Counted from the stretch's first letter, positions 1 through 7,923 are shown. The stretch is DNA of 17,739 nt from Planctomycetota bacterium (GCA_016200155.1 JACQFG010000220.1:1-17739); one strand, 5' to 3'. Translations and numbers: made by a program. The notes: generated from the letters alone by a model not told the origin.

Positions 1-422
1 TGCTGATCTTCCTGACGCAGCCGTTGTCGCTGGTCAGCGGCCTGTTCGCGCTGTGGATCACCAACACGCCGCTGAATGTATCGAGCTACATGGGGGCCAT
101 CCTGCTGATCGGCCTCGACATGAAGAACGGCATTCTGCTGGTCGAGTACATCCAGAAGCTGCGGCAGGAAGGGATGGAGCTCCGGCCTGCCCTGTTGCTC
201 GCAGGCCGAACACGCTTTCGGCCGATCCTGATGACAAGCCTGGCGGCGATCCTCGGCATGTTCCCGCTTGCCCTCGGCATCGGGCCCGGCGCCCAAATGC
301 AGCAACCGCTGGCGATCATGGTCATCGGCGGCCTGACCGCTAACATGCTCTTCACGCGCATGGTGATCCCCGTCGGCTACCTGGTGCTCGAGGGATCGCG
401 CAGGCCTGTGGCGGTGGTATAG
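1..422 (+). CDS. RND efflux transporter, C-terminal fragment (AcrB/HAE1-like)
   Basis: This is the 3' end of an inner-membrane RND pump gene whose start lies before the window; the frame is open from base 3 and ends at TAG 420-422. The last 140 or so residues include the conserved stretch GLDMKNGILLVEY (AcrB has GLSAKNAILIVEF in the equivalent place), then RFRPILMTSLAAILGMFPLAL and a final hydrophobic helix ending in GYLVLEG. These correspond to the last transmembrane helices of the proton-driven transporter. Family members normally exceed 1000 residues and work with a periplasmic adaptor and an outer-membrane channel to export drugs, metals or other small molecules. The substrate cannot be told from this fragment. 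The C-terminal tail after the last helix is short. Family assignment is firm; subfamily is not. Confidence 0.9.
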   Translation, partial: LIFLTQPLSLVSGLFALWITNTPLNVSSYMGAILLIGLDMKNGILLVEYIQKLRQEGMELRPALLLAGRTRFRPILMTSLAAILGMFPLALGIGPGAQMQQPLAIMVIGGLTANMLFTRMVIPVGYLVLEGSRRPVAVV

Positions 423-441
423 TGAATCCGGACGCACCGTA

Positions 442-464
442 TTTGTAATACTTTGTAATACAAA
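442..464. repeat. Short direct and inverted repeat (possible operator)
   Basis: The 10-mer TTTGTAATAC occurs twice in a row (442-451 and 452-461). The second copy extends into a dyad TTTGT-AAT-ACAAA at 452-464. It lies 19 nt past the RND stop codon and about 140 nt before the dehydratase start, in an AT-rich patch. It could be a regulator binding site or a weak hairpin; no T-run follows, so it is not a convincing terminator. Confidence 0.4.
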
Positions 465-485
465 TTGCGTTCTGGCTCGTTGTGT

Positions 486-580
486 GCGCAACGCATTTTC
501 GTAACCTGATGATCAACAAGGAGTTATCGCACAGAAATTCGTTGCGCCGTACGGCTGTAATGGCCGGTTGCAACGCATTT
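486..580. repeat. Repeated GCAACGCATTT-like element in the leader of the dehydratase gene
   Basis: GCAACGCATTT occurs at 488-498 and again at 570-580. An inverted, near-identical copy (AAATTCGTTGCGC) lies between them at about 536-548. Three related elements within 95 nt directly upstream of the start codon suggest binding sites or alternative pairing in the leader RNA. This is only a sequence observation; no known regulator was recognised. Confidence 0.35.
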
Positions 581-606
581 CCGGTCCGTGGGAAGGAGTT
601 CGTCCG

Positions 607-1593
607 GTGACCCAGCCGACGGCCAATCTGACGCTTGACCTCATCTGCCGTGCCCAGCATCGCCTGCGCGGCCTCGTCCACCGCACGCCGCTGATTCATT
701 CCACAACGCTGTCGGCTCACCTCGGCGCCCCGACGTACCTGAAGCTGGAGCTGTTGCAAAAAACCGGGTCGTTCAAGCCACGCGGGGCGTTCAATCGGAT
801 TCTTGAGATGCCCGACGATGAGCGCCGGCGCGGCGTCGTCGCGGTGAGCGGCGGCAACCACGCTCAGGGAGTCGCCTACGCCGCCCGGCATCGGGGCATC
901 CACGCGACCATCTGCATGCCGGCCAGCACGCCGCGCAACTACCTCGACGCCACACGCGGCTACGGCGCCGAGATCGTCCTCTGTCCCGACATCAGGGCGG
1001 CCTTCGCGGAAACCGCCCGGCTGCAGCAGGAGGGCAAAATCCTCGTCCACCCGTTCGACGACCCGTATGTCGCCGCCGGGCAGGGGACCGTCGGCCTGGA
1101 GATTCTCGAAGATCTGCCCGATGTGACGCGCGTCTACGTCAGCATCGGCGGCGGCGGATTCATCGGCGGCATCGCCACCGCGATCCGCTCGATCAAGCCG
1201 GACGCGAAGATCATCGGCGTCGAAACGCGCGGCGCCGACGCCATGGCGCAAAGCCTGGCCGCCGGCGCGCTCGTGGAACTTCCCGCGATCACGTCGATCG
1301 CCCGCACCCTGGGCGCCCCGAAGGTCTCCGATTTCACGTTGCGCCTGGTGCGCGACCTGGTCGAGGAAGTGATCGTGGTCGACGACGCAGCAGCCGTGAA
1401 AGCTTTGTTCTTCCTGCTCGAACGGACGAAATACGTCACGGAACCCGCCGCGTCGTGCTGCCTGGCGGCCGCCGAGCAGCACCGGGCCCGGTTCAACGCC
1501 AAAGACCGGATCGTCCTCGTCCTGTGCGGCGGCAACGTGTCGGCCGAGGATTTGACGAGCTTTCACGCACGCTTCACGACCCAAGCACCTTGA
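607..1593 (+). CDS. Serine/threonine dehydratase-like PLP enzyme, no ACT domain
   Basis: A 328-residue fold-type II PLP enzyme, probably a cytoplasmic threonine or serine dehydratase (ammonia-lyase) giving 2-oxobutyrate or pyruvate plus ammonia. The PLP lysine is K57 in KTGSFKPRGAF, the substrate loop is SGGNHAQG (81-88), and the phosphate-binding glycine loop is IGGGGFIGG (180-188). VTEPAA (278-283) and CGGN (307-310) sit where dehydratases carry VEPAGA-like and SGGN motifs. The protein ends after the catalytic domain, so it lacks the C-terminal ACT regulatory domain of biosynthetic IlvA and resembles the short catabolic or racemase-like members. GTG 607 is chosen because GGAAGGAG (591-598) lies 8 nt upstream; an in-frame TTG at 568 has no such site. 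It is followed 17 nt later by the amidohydrolase gene, so the two are probably cotranscribed. Serine racemase or a threo-hydroxyaspartate lyase cannot be excluded. Confidence 0.88.
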   Translation: MTQPTANLTLDLICRAQHRLRGLVHRTPLIHSTTLSAHLGAPTYLKLELLQKTGSFKPRGAFNRILEMPDDERRRGVVAVSGGNHAQGVAYAARHRGIHATICMPASTPRNYLDATRGYGAEIVLCPDIRAAFAETARLQQEGKILVHPFDDPYVAAGQGTVGLEILEDLPDVTRVYVSIGGGGFIGGIATAIRSIKPDAKIIGVETRGADAMAQSLAAGALVELPAITSIARTLGAPKVSDFTLRLVRDLVEEVIVVDDAAAVKALFFLLERTKYVTEPAASCCLAAAEQHRARFNAKDRIVLVLCGGNVSAEDLTSFHARFTTQAP

Positions 1594-1610
1594 ACGTCAA
1601 GGAGTCATCG

Positions 1611-2525
1611 ATGCAATTCCGCTGGTTGCTGGTGCTCGCCGGTTTCTTGGGCACGCATGTCGCACAGCACGCGGTTGCCCAGACGAACCACGTTGATGCT
1701 CACGTCCACGTCTGGACGCCGGACACGGCCCGCTATCCGCTCGCGCCTGGCTACACGAAGGACAACATGAAGCCGGCGTCGTTCACGCCCGAGGAATTGT
1801 TCAAGCATTGCAAGCCGGCGGGGGTGGGCCGCATCGCACTGATTCAGATGAGCTTTTATGGCTACGACAATTCCTACATGCTCGACATGATCGCGAAGCA
1901 TCCCGACGTCTTTGTCGGCACCGCGGTCATCAACCCGGCCGGTCCCGATCCCGCCAAGCTGATGGGCGAACTCGGCAAGAAGGGCGTGCGCGCTTTTCGC
2001 ATCCTTCCGAAGCTCACCCAGGCGCCGGTCGATAAATGGCTGCAGCACGACGGTTACCAGAAGATGTTCGCCGCCGGGGCGCGCAACAACCAGGCGATGG
2101 CGTGCTTGATCGGCCCGGACGCGTTGCCGGAAGTCGAGCGCATGTGCAAGGCGTTCCCCGATACGCCGGTCATCATCGATCACCTGGCCCGCATCGGCGC
2201 CGACGGCGTCATTCGCGACGAGGACGTCGATCGCCTCTGCGCGCTGGCCCGGCACAAGAAAGTGATGGTCAAGGTCGGCGCCTTCTACGCCCTGGGCAAG
2301 AAGAAGGCCCCCTACACCGACCTGGCCCCGCTCATCAAGAAGGTGGTGACGGCGTTTGGCGCCAAACGCTGCATGTGGGAGAGCGATTGTCCATTCCAGG
2401 TGCAAGGCGAACACAGCTTTCAAGCCAGCGTCGATCTGGTACGGAAGAACCTCGACTTCCTCACCGACGAGGACAAGGATTGGCTCTTGCGCAGGACGGC
2501 CGAGAGTTTTTACTTCAGCAAGTAG
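1611..2525 (+). CDS. Secreted amidohydrolase (metal-dependent TIM-barrel hydrolase, COG3618-like)
   Basis: A 304-residue protein starting with a hydrophobic segment (about residues 3-20) and a probable cleavage site after AVAQ (residue 24), so it is likely exported. The mature part begins with VDAHVHVW, the first metal-binding HxH pair (H31, H33) of the amidohydrolase superfamily. IIDHLARIG supplies H191, and WESDCPF supplies the late acidic residue D259. This pattern fits the amidohydrolase-2 (PF04909) group that includes lactonases such as L-fuconolactonase and 2-pyrone-4,6-dicarboxylate lactonase; the actual substrate is unknown. The start ATG has AAGGAG (1599-1604) 6 nt upstream. The gene lies 17 nt after the dehydratase stop and probably shares its transcript. 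A longer in-frame opening back to 1455 overlaps the dehydratase gene and has no ribosome site. Confidence 0.85.
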   Translation: MQFRWLLVLAGFLGTHVAQHAVAQTNHVDAHVHVWTPDTARYPLAPGYTKDNMKPASFTPEELFKHCKPAGVGRIALIQMSFYGYDNSYMLDMIAKHPDVFVGTAVINPAGPDPAKLMGELGKKGVRAFRILPKLTQAPVDKWLQHDGYQKMFAAGARNNQAMACLIGPDALPEVERMCKAFPDTPVIIDHLARIGADGVIRDEDVDRLCALARHKKVMVKVGAFYALGKKKAPYTDLAPLIKKVVTAFGAKRCMWESDCPFQVQGEHSFQASVDLVRKNLDFLTDEDKDWLLRRTAESFYFSK

Positions 2526-2555
2526 CCGACCCACCCCGCGGCAAGCGGATTCGTA

Positions 2556-2609
2556 GCGTGGACTTCAGTCCACGCCGCACTGGAGATTCGCGTGGACTGA
2601 AGTCCACGC
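2556..2609. repeat. Paired inverted palindromes (REP/REPIN-like element 1)
   Basis: Two 20-nt palindromes, at 2556-2575 and 2590-2609, separated by 14 nt. The first reads GCGTGGACT-TC-AGTCCACGC; the second is its exact reverse complement, with centre GA. Each copy can fold alone (9-bp stem, 2-nt loop), or both can pair into one long hairpin. The element fills the gap between the amidohydrolase stop and the next gene. It may stop or stabilise transcripts, but no T-run follows. The architecture is the same as in three other intergenic elements of this window. Confidence 0.85.
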
Positions 2610-2686
2610 AACGGGTCTTGAAAACTTGTCAGCGCGAGGCAATACAATAACGGCGCCGATTCGACTTTCACCTCCGGAGATTGGTC

Positions 2687-3529
2687 ATGACCCGTCGAAC
2701 GTTTGCAATTGCCCTCGTGCTTGTTTGTGTCGTGCCGTCCGTAGTCTGGGCCGGTGAGACACCGCGGCTGCGTGTGTTTTACACGGGGCACAGCTTCCAC
2801 ATGTTCGTGCCGGGCCGGGTGGCGCTGACGGCCAAGGCTGCCGGCGTCAAGGAGTATCAGCTTGCCGGTTCGCAGGGGATCGGCGGCTCGCGCGTCATTC
2901 AGCACTGGGACAAGGACAAGGGGGACAACCAGGCCCGCAAGGCCCTGGAAAAAGGGGACGTCGACGTCTTCACCATGGCTCCGCATCTCAAGATTCCGGA
3001 TGAGGGCATCGATCACTTCGTCGAACTGGGGCTGAAGCACAATCCCAAGATGCGCTTCGTCGTGCAGCAGTCATGGGTGCCGTTCGACTACCTGGAGAAA
3101 CGCGTCAAGGACAACGCCGAGCGCGACGCGGTCAAGCTCGACGTGGAAAAGCTCCGCGACGATCACGCAAGGTGGCGCGGCTTGATCGAGACGCAGGCCA
3201 AGGCGCTCAACAAGAAGGCGGGCCGGGACGCCGTCTTCATCGTGCCGGCCGGCGATGCCGTCGTCAAGCTGCGGACGCTGGTCGCCGAGGGCAAGGCGCC
3301 CGGCATCACCAAGCAGTCCGAGCTGTTCACCGACGCGATCGGCCACGGCAAGCCGCCGGTCGTGATTCTCGTCTCCTATTGCAACTTCGCCTGCATCACC
3401 GGCCGCAGCCCCGTCGGCATCGACGTGAAGGAACCCGCCATCAGCGCCGAGCTGAACACGCTCCTGCAACGCATCGCCTGGGAAACCGTCAGCAGCTATG
3501 CCATGAGCGGCGTCACCGCAAAGAAGTGA
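2687..3529 (+). CDS. Secreted protein of unknown function, possible SGNH-like fold
   Basis: A 280-residue protein with a positively charged start (MTRR), a hydrophobic segment (about residues 6-20) and a likely signal peptidase site near WAG (residue 23). The mature part opens with LRVFYTGHSFHMF. A strand followed by GxSF resembles block I of SGNH/GDSL-type hydrolases, and alternating beta and helix segments follow (DVDVFTMAP, RFVVQQSW, DAVFIVPAG, PVVILVSY). I could not place a full Ser-Gly-Asn-His set, so esterase activity is only a guess. ATG 2687 is preferred over the in-frame TTG at 2681 because CCGGAGA (2674-2680) is spaced 7 nt from the ATG. The gene lies downstream of a palindrome pair and converges on the DUF1501 gene with only 9 nt between the stops. 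Existence of the gene is clear; function is not. Confidence 0.75.
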   Translation: MTRRTFAIALVLVCVVPSVVWAGETPRLRVFYTGHSFHMFVPGRVALTAKAAGVKEYQLAGSQGIGGSRVIQHWDKDKGDNQARKALEKGDVDVFTMAPHLKIPDEGIDHFVELGLKHNPKMRFVVQQSWVPFDYLEKRVKDNAERDAVKLDVEKLRDDHARWRGLIETQAKALNKKAGRDAVFIVPAGDAVVKLRTLVAEGKAPGITKQSELFTDAIGHGKPPVVILVSYCNFACITGRSPVGIDVKEPAISAELNTLLQRIAWETVSSYAMSGVTAKK

Positions 3530-3538
3530 TCACAGACG

Positions 3539-4936
3539 CTACGCGATGATCGCGCGGATCACGCGGCCCTCGACGTCGGTCAGGCGATGATCGCGGCCAC
3601 TGTAGCGGAAGGTGAGGCGTTCGTGGTCGAGGCCCATCTGGTGCAGGATGGTGGCGTGCAGGTCGTGGGGATGGGTGCGATTTTCTTCGGCGCGGAAGCC
3701 GAATTCGTCGGTGGCGCCGTAGGCCATGCCGCCCTTGAAGCCCCCGCCGGCGAGCCAGACGCAGAAGCCCCAGTGATTGTGATCGCGGCCATCGCCGCCC
3801 TGGGACGCCGGGGTGCGGCCGAACTCGCCGCCCCAGAGAACGATGGTCTCGTCGAGCAAGCCGCGCTGCTTGAGGTCGAAGAGGAGGCCGGCGATGCCGC
3901 GATCGACGCCGGCGGCAAGCTGGCGGTGCTGTCCGTCGTTGTTGCCGTGCGTGTCCCACGGCTGGCTGTTGCCGGTGTAGATTTGCACGGCCCGCACACC
4001 GCGCTCGATCAGTCGGCGCGCCAGCAGGCAGTTCTGGGCGAAGACATTTCGGTTGGGCGCCTCGTACCCATACATCTGCTTGGTCGCGCACGTTTCCTGG
4101 TTCAGATCGAAGGCTTCGTGGGCGGCGGTCTGCATGCGAAACGCCATTTCCAGCGAGGCCACGCGGGCATCGAGCAGGGCGTCATTGCCGCGCCGCTCGG
4201 CTTGCATGGCGTTGAGCCGCTGGATGAAGTCGAGCTGCCGGCGTTGCGTCTCCGGACTGACGTGGCGATTCTGCAAGTAGGGTAGCACGGTGCGGGCGTC
4301 GTAATCGATCGGCAAATTGATGTGGCAGCCCTGGTAGACGCCGGGCAGAAACCGGCTGCCCCAGTTGGCGGCGCCGTTGACCGGCAGGCCGGGACACAGC
4401 ACGATGTAGCCGGGCAGATTCTGGTTCTCCGAGCCGAGCCCGTAGAGCAGCCAGGAGCCGTAGCTGGGCCGCAGCGCTTGCAAATGGCCGCTGTTCATCA
4501 TGAACATCGACGGCTCGTGGTTCGGAATGTCGGTGTGCATCGAACGGATGACGCACAGATCGTCCGCAAACTTGGCGACGTTCGGAAAGATCTCGCTGAT
4601 CTGCAAGCCCGATTGCCCGCACTGCGGAAACCGGAACGGCGACGGCCGCAAGCCGACGGTCGTGTTTTCGGTGCGATAGCCGGCGATGCTGGCAGGCCGC
4701 TGCCCGGCGTAGCGCGCGAGGGCGGGCTTCGGATCGAACGTATCGACCTGCGACGGCCCGCCGTTCATGTAGAGATGGATGATGTGCTTCGCCTTGGCCG
4801 CATGATGGGGCAACCGGGGCGCGAGCGGATTGGCCGGCGCGTCGGCGGCGAGGACGTTGGCCAACCCGATCATGCCGAAGCCGGCGCCGCAGCGGGCGAG
4901 CATTTCGCGGCGGGAGAACAGGCAGTCATTGCGCAT
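3539..4936 (-). CDS. DUF1501 family protein with Tat-like signal (first copy)
   Basis: A 465-residue exported protein of the DUF1501 family (alkaline-phosphatase/sulfatase-like fold). The N-terminus has SRREML (8-13) followed by a hydrophobic stretch to about residue 30, a twin-arginine signal. Family landmarks are IIHLYMNGGPSQVDTFDPKP near residues 51-70, SMHTDIPNHEP, RLIERGVRAVQIYTG, WDTHGNN, WGGEFGRTP and GRDHNHWGF, and a C-terminal HPHDLHATILHQMGLD segment. Planctomycetes carry many DUF1501 genes, usually beside DUF1549/DUF1553 genes; their substrates are not established, although the fold suggests phosphate or sulfate ester chemistry outside the cytoplasm. The start is supported by GAGGAA on the - strand (4941-4946). 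It lies 21 nt after hicB, so it may be expressed from the same transcript as hicAB and the PSCyt1 gene. Confidence 0.92.
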   Translation of the reverse strand: MRNDCLFSRREMLARCGAGFGMIGLANVLAADAPANPLAPRLPHHAAKAKHIIHLYMNGGPSQVDTFDPKPALARYAGQRPASIAGYRTENTTVGLRPSPFRFPQCGQSGLQISEIFPNVAKFADDLCVIRSMHTDIPNHEPSMFMMNSGHLQALRPSYGSWLLYGLGSENQNLPGYIVLCPGLPVNGAANWGSRFLPGVYQGCHINLPIDYDARTVLPYLQNRHVSPETQRRQLDFIQRLNAMQAERRGNDALLDARVASLEMAFRMQTAAHEAFDLNQETCATKQMYGYEAPNRNVFAQNCLLARRLIERGVRAVQIYTGNSQPWDTHGNNDGQHRQLAAGVDRGIAGLLFDLKQRGLLDETIVLWGGEFGRTPASQGGDGRDHNHWGFCVWLAGGGFKGGMAYGATDEFGFRAEENRTHPHDLHATILHQMGLDHERLTFRYSGRDHRLTDVEGRVIRAIIA

Positions 4937-4957
4937 TTGGTTCCTCTTTTTCCTGCA

Positions 4958-5251
4958 CTAACAATGGCTCGCAAGAGCCGCGAGACGACTGGTATCGATC
5001 TGGACATGGGCCAGAAGGTACTGGTCCAGATCAAGGTCCTTCATCACGTCGCGATAGGCTTTGACGCCGCCAGGCTTGGGGAGCGGATCGCCGTCTTCCA
5101 CAATGCCCTCGAAGTGCAGTTCCAAGGCCCTCTTCATGTTGCCGACAACTTGTTGGATCGTCTTCCCGACCGCGGCGCAACCTTGAACATCGGGGCAATG
5201 GGCACTGTAGCCGGTCGCTGTCTTGCCGATGACTATTAAATAGATTTCCAT
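4958..5251 (-). CDS. hicB: HicB family antitoxin
   Basis: A 97-residue protein with the partial RNase H-like fold of HicB antitoxins. The N-terminal segment MEIYLIVIGKTATGYSAHCPDVQGCAAVGKT shows the typical order strand, Gly-Tyr-x-Ala, Pro-Asp-x-x-Gly-Cys, Gly-x-Thr, followed by a helix carrying N38 and E44 (NMKRALELHFEG). HicB binds and inhibits HicA and usually represses the operon. I see no clear ribbon-helix-helix or HTH in the C-terminal part (61-97), so autoregulation is uncertain. The start has GGAGGA on the - strand (5256-5261) 4 nt upstream. hicB follows hicA by 20 nt and is followed by a DUF1501 gene after 21 nt. Confidence 0.9.
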   Translation of the reverse strand: MEIYLIVIGKTATGYSAHCPDVQGCAAVGKTIQQVVGNMKRALELHFEGIVEDGDPLPKPGGVKAYRDVMKDLDLDQYLLAHVQIDTSRLAALASHC

Positions 5252-5271
5252 GACGTCCTCCGCCTTTTACT

Positions 5272-5460
5272 CTACTCCACCAGCCCTGCTTGCCTCAAGA
5301 TACTCTTCTGGGTTTTCTGGTCCAGATCGGCGCTCATCTGACCGGGGACGGTGACTCGGCCGCGCTTTACCGGATGCTTGTATTGGCGGTGGCCGCTCTT
5401 GGACTTGATACGATACCAACCGTCTGCTTCGATGAGTCGGATGATCTCTCGAACTTTCAT
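5272..5460 (-). CDS. hicA: HicA family mRNA interferase toxin
   Basis: A 62-residue double-stranded-RNA-binding-fold toxin that cleaves mRNA when free of HicB. It shows the compact HicA pattern: MKVREIIRLIEADGWY (first helix, then Gly-Trp), SKSGHRQY with the likely catalytic H24, PVKRGRVTVPGQ (strand) and a C-terminal helix KTQKSILRQAGL. The reading frame is open for 15 more codons upstream, but ATG at 5458-5460 is chosen because AAGGAAGGA on the - strand (5464-5472) is correctly spaced and the resulting length is typical. Toxin precedes antitoxin, the usual hicAB order. It starts 48 nt after the PSCyt1/DUF1549 stop codon on the same strand, so read-through from that gene is possible. All key residues look intact. 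Confidence 0.9.
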   Translation of the reverse strand: MKVREIIRLIEADGWYRIKSKSGHRQYKHPVKRGRVTVPGQMSADLDQKTQKSILRQAGLVE

Positions 5461-5508
5461 GAGTCCTTCCTTCAAGGACCAAGCAGGTAAACCATCGCCG
5501 AGCAAATC

Positions 5509-7773
5509 TCAATCCACCCACAAAAACTCGTTCGACGCCAGGATCGCCTGCGCGAATTGCTCCCACGGCGTCAGCTGATCCTTCATCCCCCCGTCGCGCA
5601 CGAACTCGACGCTTGCCCGCAGCTCGATCGGCGTCGGTTCACGGCCGTACGCCAGGCGGAATGCGAGGGCGATGCGCTCCTCATCCTTCGGCGCCGCTTG
5701 TTCGAGCCGCTTCGCAAATGCCTTCGCCGTTTCGATCGTGAAGTCGCTGTTGAGCACGAAGAGCTGCTGTTGCGGGACGGTCGTCACGCTGCGGCGGTCG
5801 CTGGTCACGTTGGCGTCGGGGAAATCGAACAGCACCAGCAGCTTGTTCGGCTCGAGTCGGCTCACCTTCGCATAGAAGGTGCGGCGGACATTGTCGGCCT
5901 GCGTCAGCTCGGTCGACGGGCCGCCTTGGTTCGGATCAAGGCGACCGGCAACCGCGAGCCAGGCGTCGCGCCAGGCTTCGAAGTCGAGCCGGCGCGGGGC
6001 GTAACGCCAGACGTACTGATTCTCCGGATCGCGCTCGACGTTGGCCGGGTCGCTCGTGCTGGCGAGTTGATAGGCGGTCGAGAGCATGATTTCGCGGTGC
6101 AGCCAACGCAACGACCAGCCGGCTTCCATGAAGCGCATGGCCAGCGTGTCGAGCAGCTCCGGATGCGTCGGCCGATCGCCGAGGACGCCGAAGTTGCTCG
6201 TGGTGCCGACGATGCCTCGGCCAAAATGATAGTGCCAGACGCGATTGACGATGACGCGCGCGGTCAGCGGGTTCTTCGGATCGGCGATGGCATTGGCCAG
6301 TTCGAGCCGGGTGAATTTGTCCGTCTTGGCCGAGGGGAGAATGCGCAGAAACCCCGGAGGCGCCGAATCCCCCAGGCGTTCGACATTGCCGCGCTGATGA
6401 ACGCGCATCGGCGTGCCGCCGCCGTTGATGACGTGAGCCATCGGCAGCGGCGGCGGCGCTTCCTTGCGCAGGCGAACGACGTCCTCATTGCGATCGACGA
6501 TTTCCTTGATCTCGGCTGCGGACCGCTTCTTCTTGTCTTTGAACTGTCCCGCCTTGGCCTCGGCCTCCTTGAGCTTTTTCTGCCAGGCGCGGTAGCGTTC
6601 GATGGTGTCATTGTCCGCGAGCGGCCGGACGTCGAGATTCGAGCCGTTGTAGGCAGCGGCGAGCGAATAGTAATCGCGCGTCGGGATCGGGTCGTACTTG
6701 TGATCGTGACAGCGCGCGCACGCGACGGTCAATCCGAGCAGCCCGCGCGTCAGCGTATCGACGCGGTCGTCGAGTTCGTCGGCGATGACCTGGGCCGCCA
6801 CCGAGCCGCGATGATATTCCTGGCCCAGCCCCTGGAAGCCGAGCCCCGCGAGCTTGACGGCGTAATCGGGCTCCGGATCGTTGAGCAAATCACCGGCGAG
6901 TTGCAGGCGCACAAAGCGATCGTACGGCATGTCCTTGTTCAATGCCTGCACCACCCAGTCGCGATAACGATAAGCATGCGGCCTAGGGGTGACGAACGCC
7001 AGCGCCTTGTCCTCGGCATAGCGGGCGACGTCGAGCCAGTAACGGCCCCAGCGTTCGCCGTGATGCGGCGATGCCAGCAGCCGATCGACGACGCGGGCGA
7101 ATGCTTCCGCAGATTCATCTTTCAGGAACGCATCGATCTGGGCCGGCGTCGGCGGCAGCCCGATGAGGTCAAAGGTCGCCCGGCGGATCAAGTCGCGTTT
7201 GCTCGCCAGGCCGGCCGGCTTGATACTGCGCTTTTCCAGGTCGGCCAGAAGGAAATGGTCGAGGTCACGCTTCGGCCAGGCTGTGTTTTTCACCTTCGGC
7301 AAGGGATGCTTGACCGGCGCCTGAAAGGCCCAAAATTGACGCGCCTTGGCCCAGTCGATCTCGGTGACGGCTGTCTGTGTGCCGTCGCGCGGATCGGGGG
7401 CGCCGAGCTTGATCCACGTTTCGAAGTCGCTGACGATGGCCGCGGGCAGCTTGCCGTTGCGCGGCATCTGCAAGTCGCCTTCGTGCCGCAGCGCCTTGAG
7501 GAGCAAGCTCTCGCTCGGTTTGCCGGGCACGATCGCTGGGCCGGTGACGCCGCCTTTGCGCAGGCCGGCTTTGCTGTCGAGCACGAAGTCGGCCTTGAGC
7601 TTCTTGTTCTTGCGTGCTTCTTCCGAATGGCACTTGTAACAATGTTCGACCAGCACGGGGCGGATCTTCGTTTCGAAAAACTCCAGGCCCTTGCGCTCGG
7701 CCGGTTGAGCGCTGACGCGCGGGACCGTCGTCAGCGAAAGGACGACCAGGAAAAACATCGAAAACGTGCGCAT
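5509..7773 (-). CDS. PSCyt1-DUF1549-DUF1553 secreted cytochrome-like protein
   Basis: A protein of about 754 residues exported by a signal peptide (MRTFSMFFLVVLSLTTVPRV, cut near SA-Q23). Domains in order: a planctomycete-type cytochrome c domain (PSCyt1, about 30-130) with a CxxCH haem motif CYKCH at 45-49; DUF1549 (about 165-370) with LIGLPPTP, SPHHGERW and a second CxxCH-like motif CARCHDHKYDP (352-362); a charged, probably coiled middle (about 400-450); and DUF1553 (about 525-750) with PLTARVIVNRVWHYHFG and TVPQQQLFVLNS. Proteins of this architecture are numerous in planctomycetes and pair with DUF1501 proteins; redox roles in extracellular polymer breakdown have been proposed but not shown. 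ATG 7771-7773 gives a normal signal peptide; the in-frame ATG 7795-7797, adding MARRRKFL, is also possible. A start at 7860 would run through a palindromic repeat and is unlikely. Confidence 0.92.
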   Translation of the reverse strand: MRTFSMFFLVVLSLTTVPRVSAQPAERKGLEFFETKIRPVLVEHCYKCHSEEARKNKKLKADFVLDSKAGLRKGGVTGPAIVPGKPSESLLLKALRHEGDLQMPRNGKLPAAIVSDFETWIKLGAPDPRDGTQTAVTEIDWAKARQFWAFQAPVKHPLPKVKNTAWPKRDLDHFLLADLEKRSIKPAGLASKRDLIRRATFDLIGLPPTPAQIDAFLKDESAEAFARVVDRLLASPHHGERWGRYWLDVARYAEDKALAFVTPRPHAYRYRDWVVQALNKDMPYDRFVRLQLAGDLLNDPEPDYAVKLAGLGFQGLGQEYHRGSVAAQVIADELDDRVDTLTRGLLGLTVACARCHDHKYDPIPTRDYYSLAAAYNGSNLDVRPLADNDTIERYRAWQKKLKEAEAKAGQFKDKKKRSAAEIKEIVDRNEDVVRLRKEAPPPLPMAHVINGGGTPMRVHQRGNVERLGDSAPPGFLRILPSAKTDKFTRLELANAIADPKNPLTARVIVNRVWHYHFGRGIVGTTSNFGVLGDRPTHPELLDTLAMRFMEAGWSLRWLHREIMLSTAYQLASTSDPANVERDPENQYVWRYAPRRLDFEAWRDAWLAVAGRLDPNQGGPSTELTQADNVRRTFYAKVSRLEPNKLLVLFDFPDANVTSDRRSVTTVPQQQLFVLNSDFTIETAKAFAKRLEQAAPKDEERIALAFRLAYGREPTPIELRASVEFVRDGGMKDQLTPWEQFAQAILASNEFLWVD

Positions 7774-7831
7774 GAGAAACTTTCGCCTTCGGGCCATTGC
7801 CCTTCGCTGGCGCTCAGGCTCGGATAAGGCC

Positions 7832-7905
7832 GTAGGACAGGCTGCCAGCCTGTCCGTCATCGCGCTAGAAAGGGCATTTCTGGACAGGCTGGCAGCCGGT
7901 ACTAC
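7832..7905. repeat. Paired inverted palindromes (REP/REPIN-like element 2)
   Basis: The first palindrome (7835-7855) is GGACAGGCTG-C-CAGCCTGTCC. The second (7882-7905) begins GGACAGGCTG-G-CAGCC, then decays to GGTACTAC. The 24-nt segments 7832-7855 and 7882-7905 are inverted copies with two mismatches, 26 nt apart. The element lies between the second DUF1501 gene and the PSCyt1 gene, in the leader of the latter. Its architecture matches elements 1, 3 and 4 although the sequence is unrelated. Confidence 0.8.
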
Positions 7906-7923
7906 GAGTATCCGGATAGCTAC

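Noticed and set aside
352..1584. 410-residue open frame on the - strand
   Set aside because: Antisense to the dehydratase gene and the RND 3' end, crossing the intergenic region; the opposite strand has a clear PLP enzyme.
2556..2609. CRISPR-like repeat
   Set aside because: Only two copies, inverted rather than direct, with no spacer series and no cas genes in the window.
5557..7827. 756-residue open frame on the + strand
   Set aside because: It is antisense to the PSCyt1-DUF1549-DUF1553 gene, rich in Arg/Ala/Leu/Val without any family motif; long antisense frames are common in GC-rich genes.
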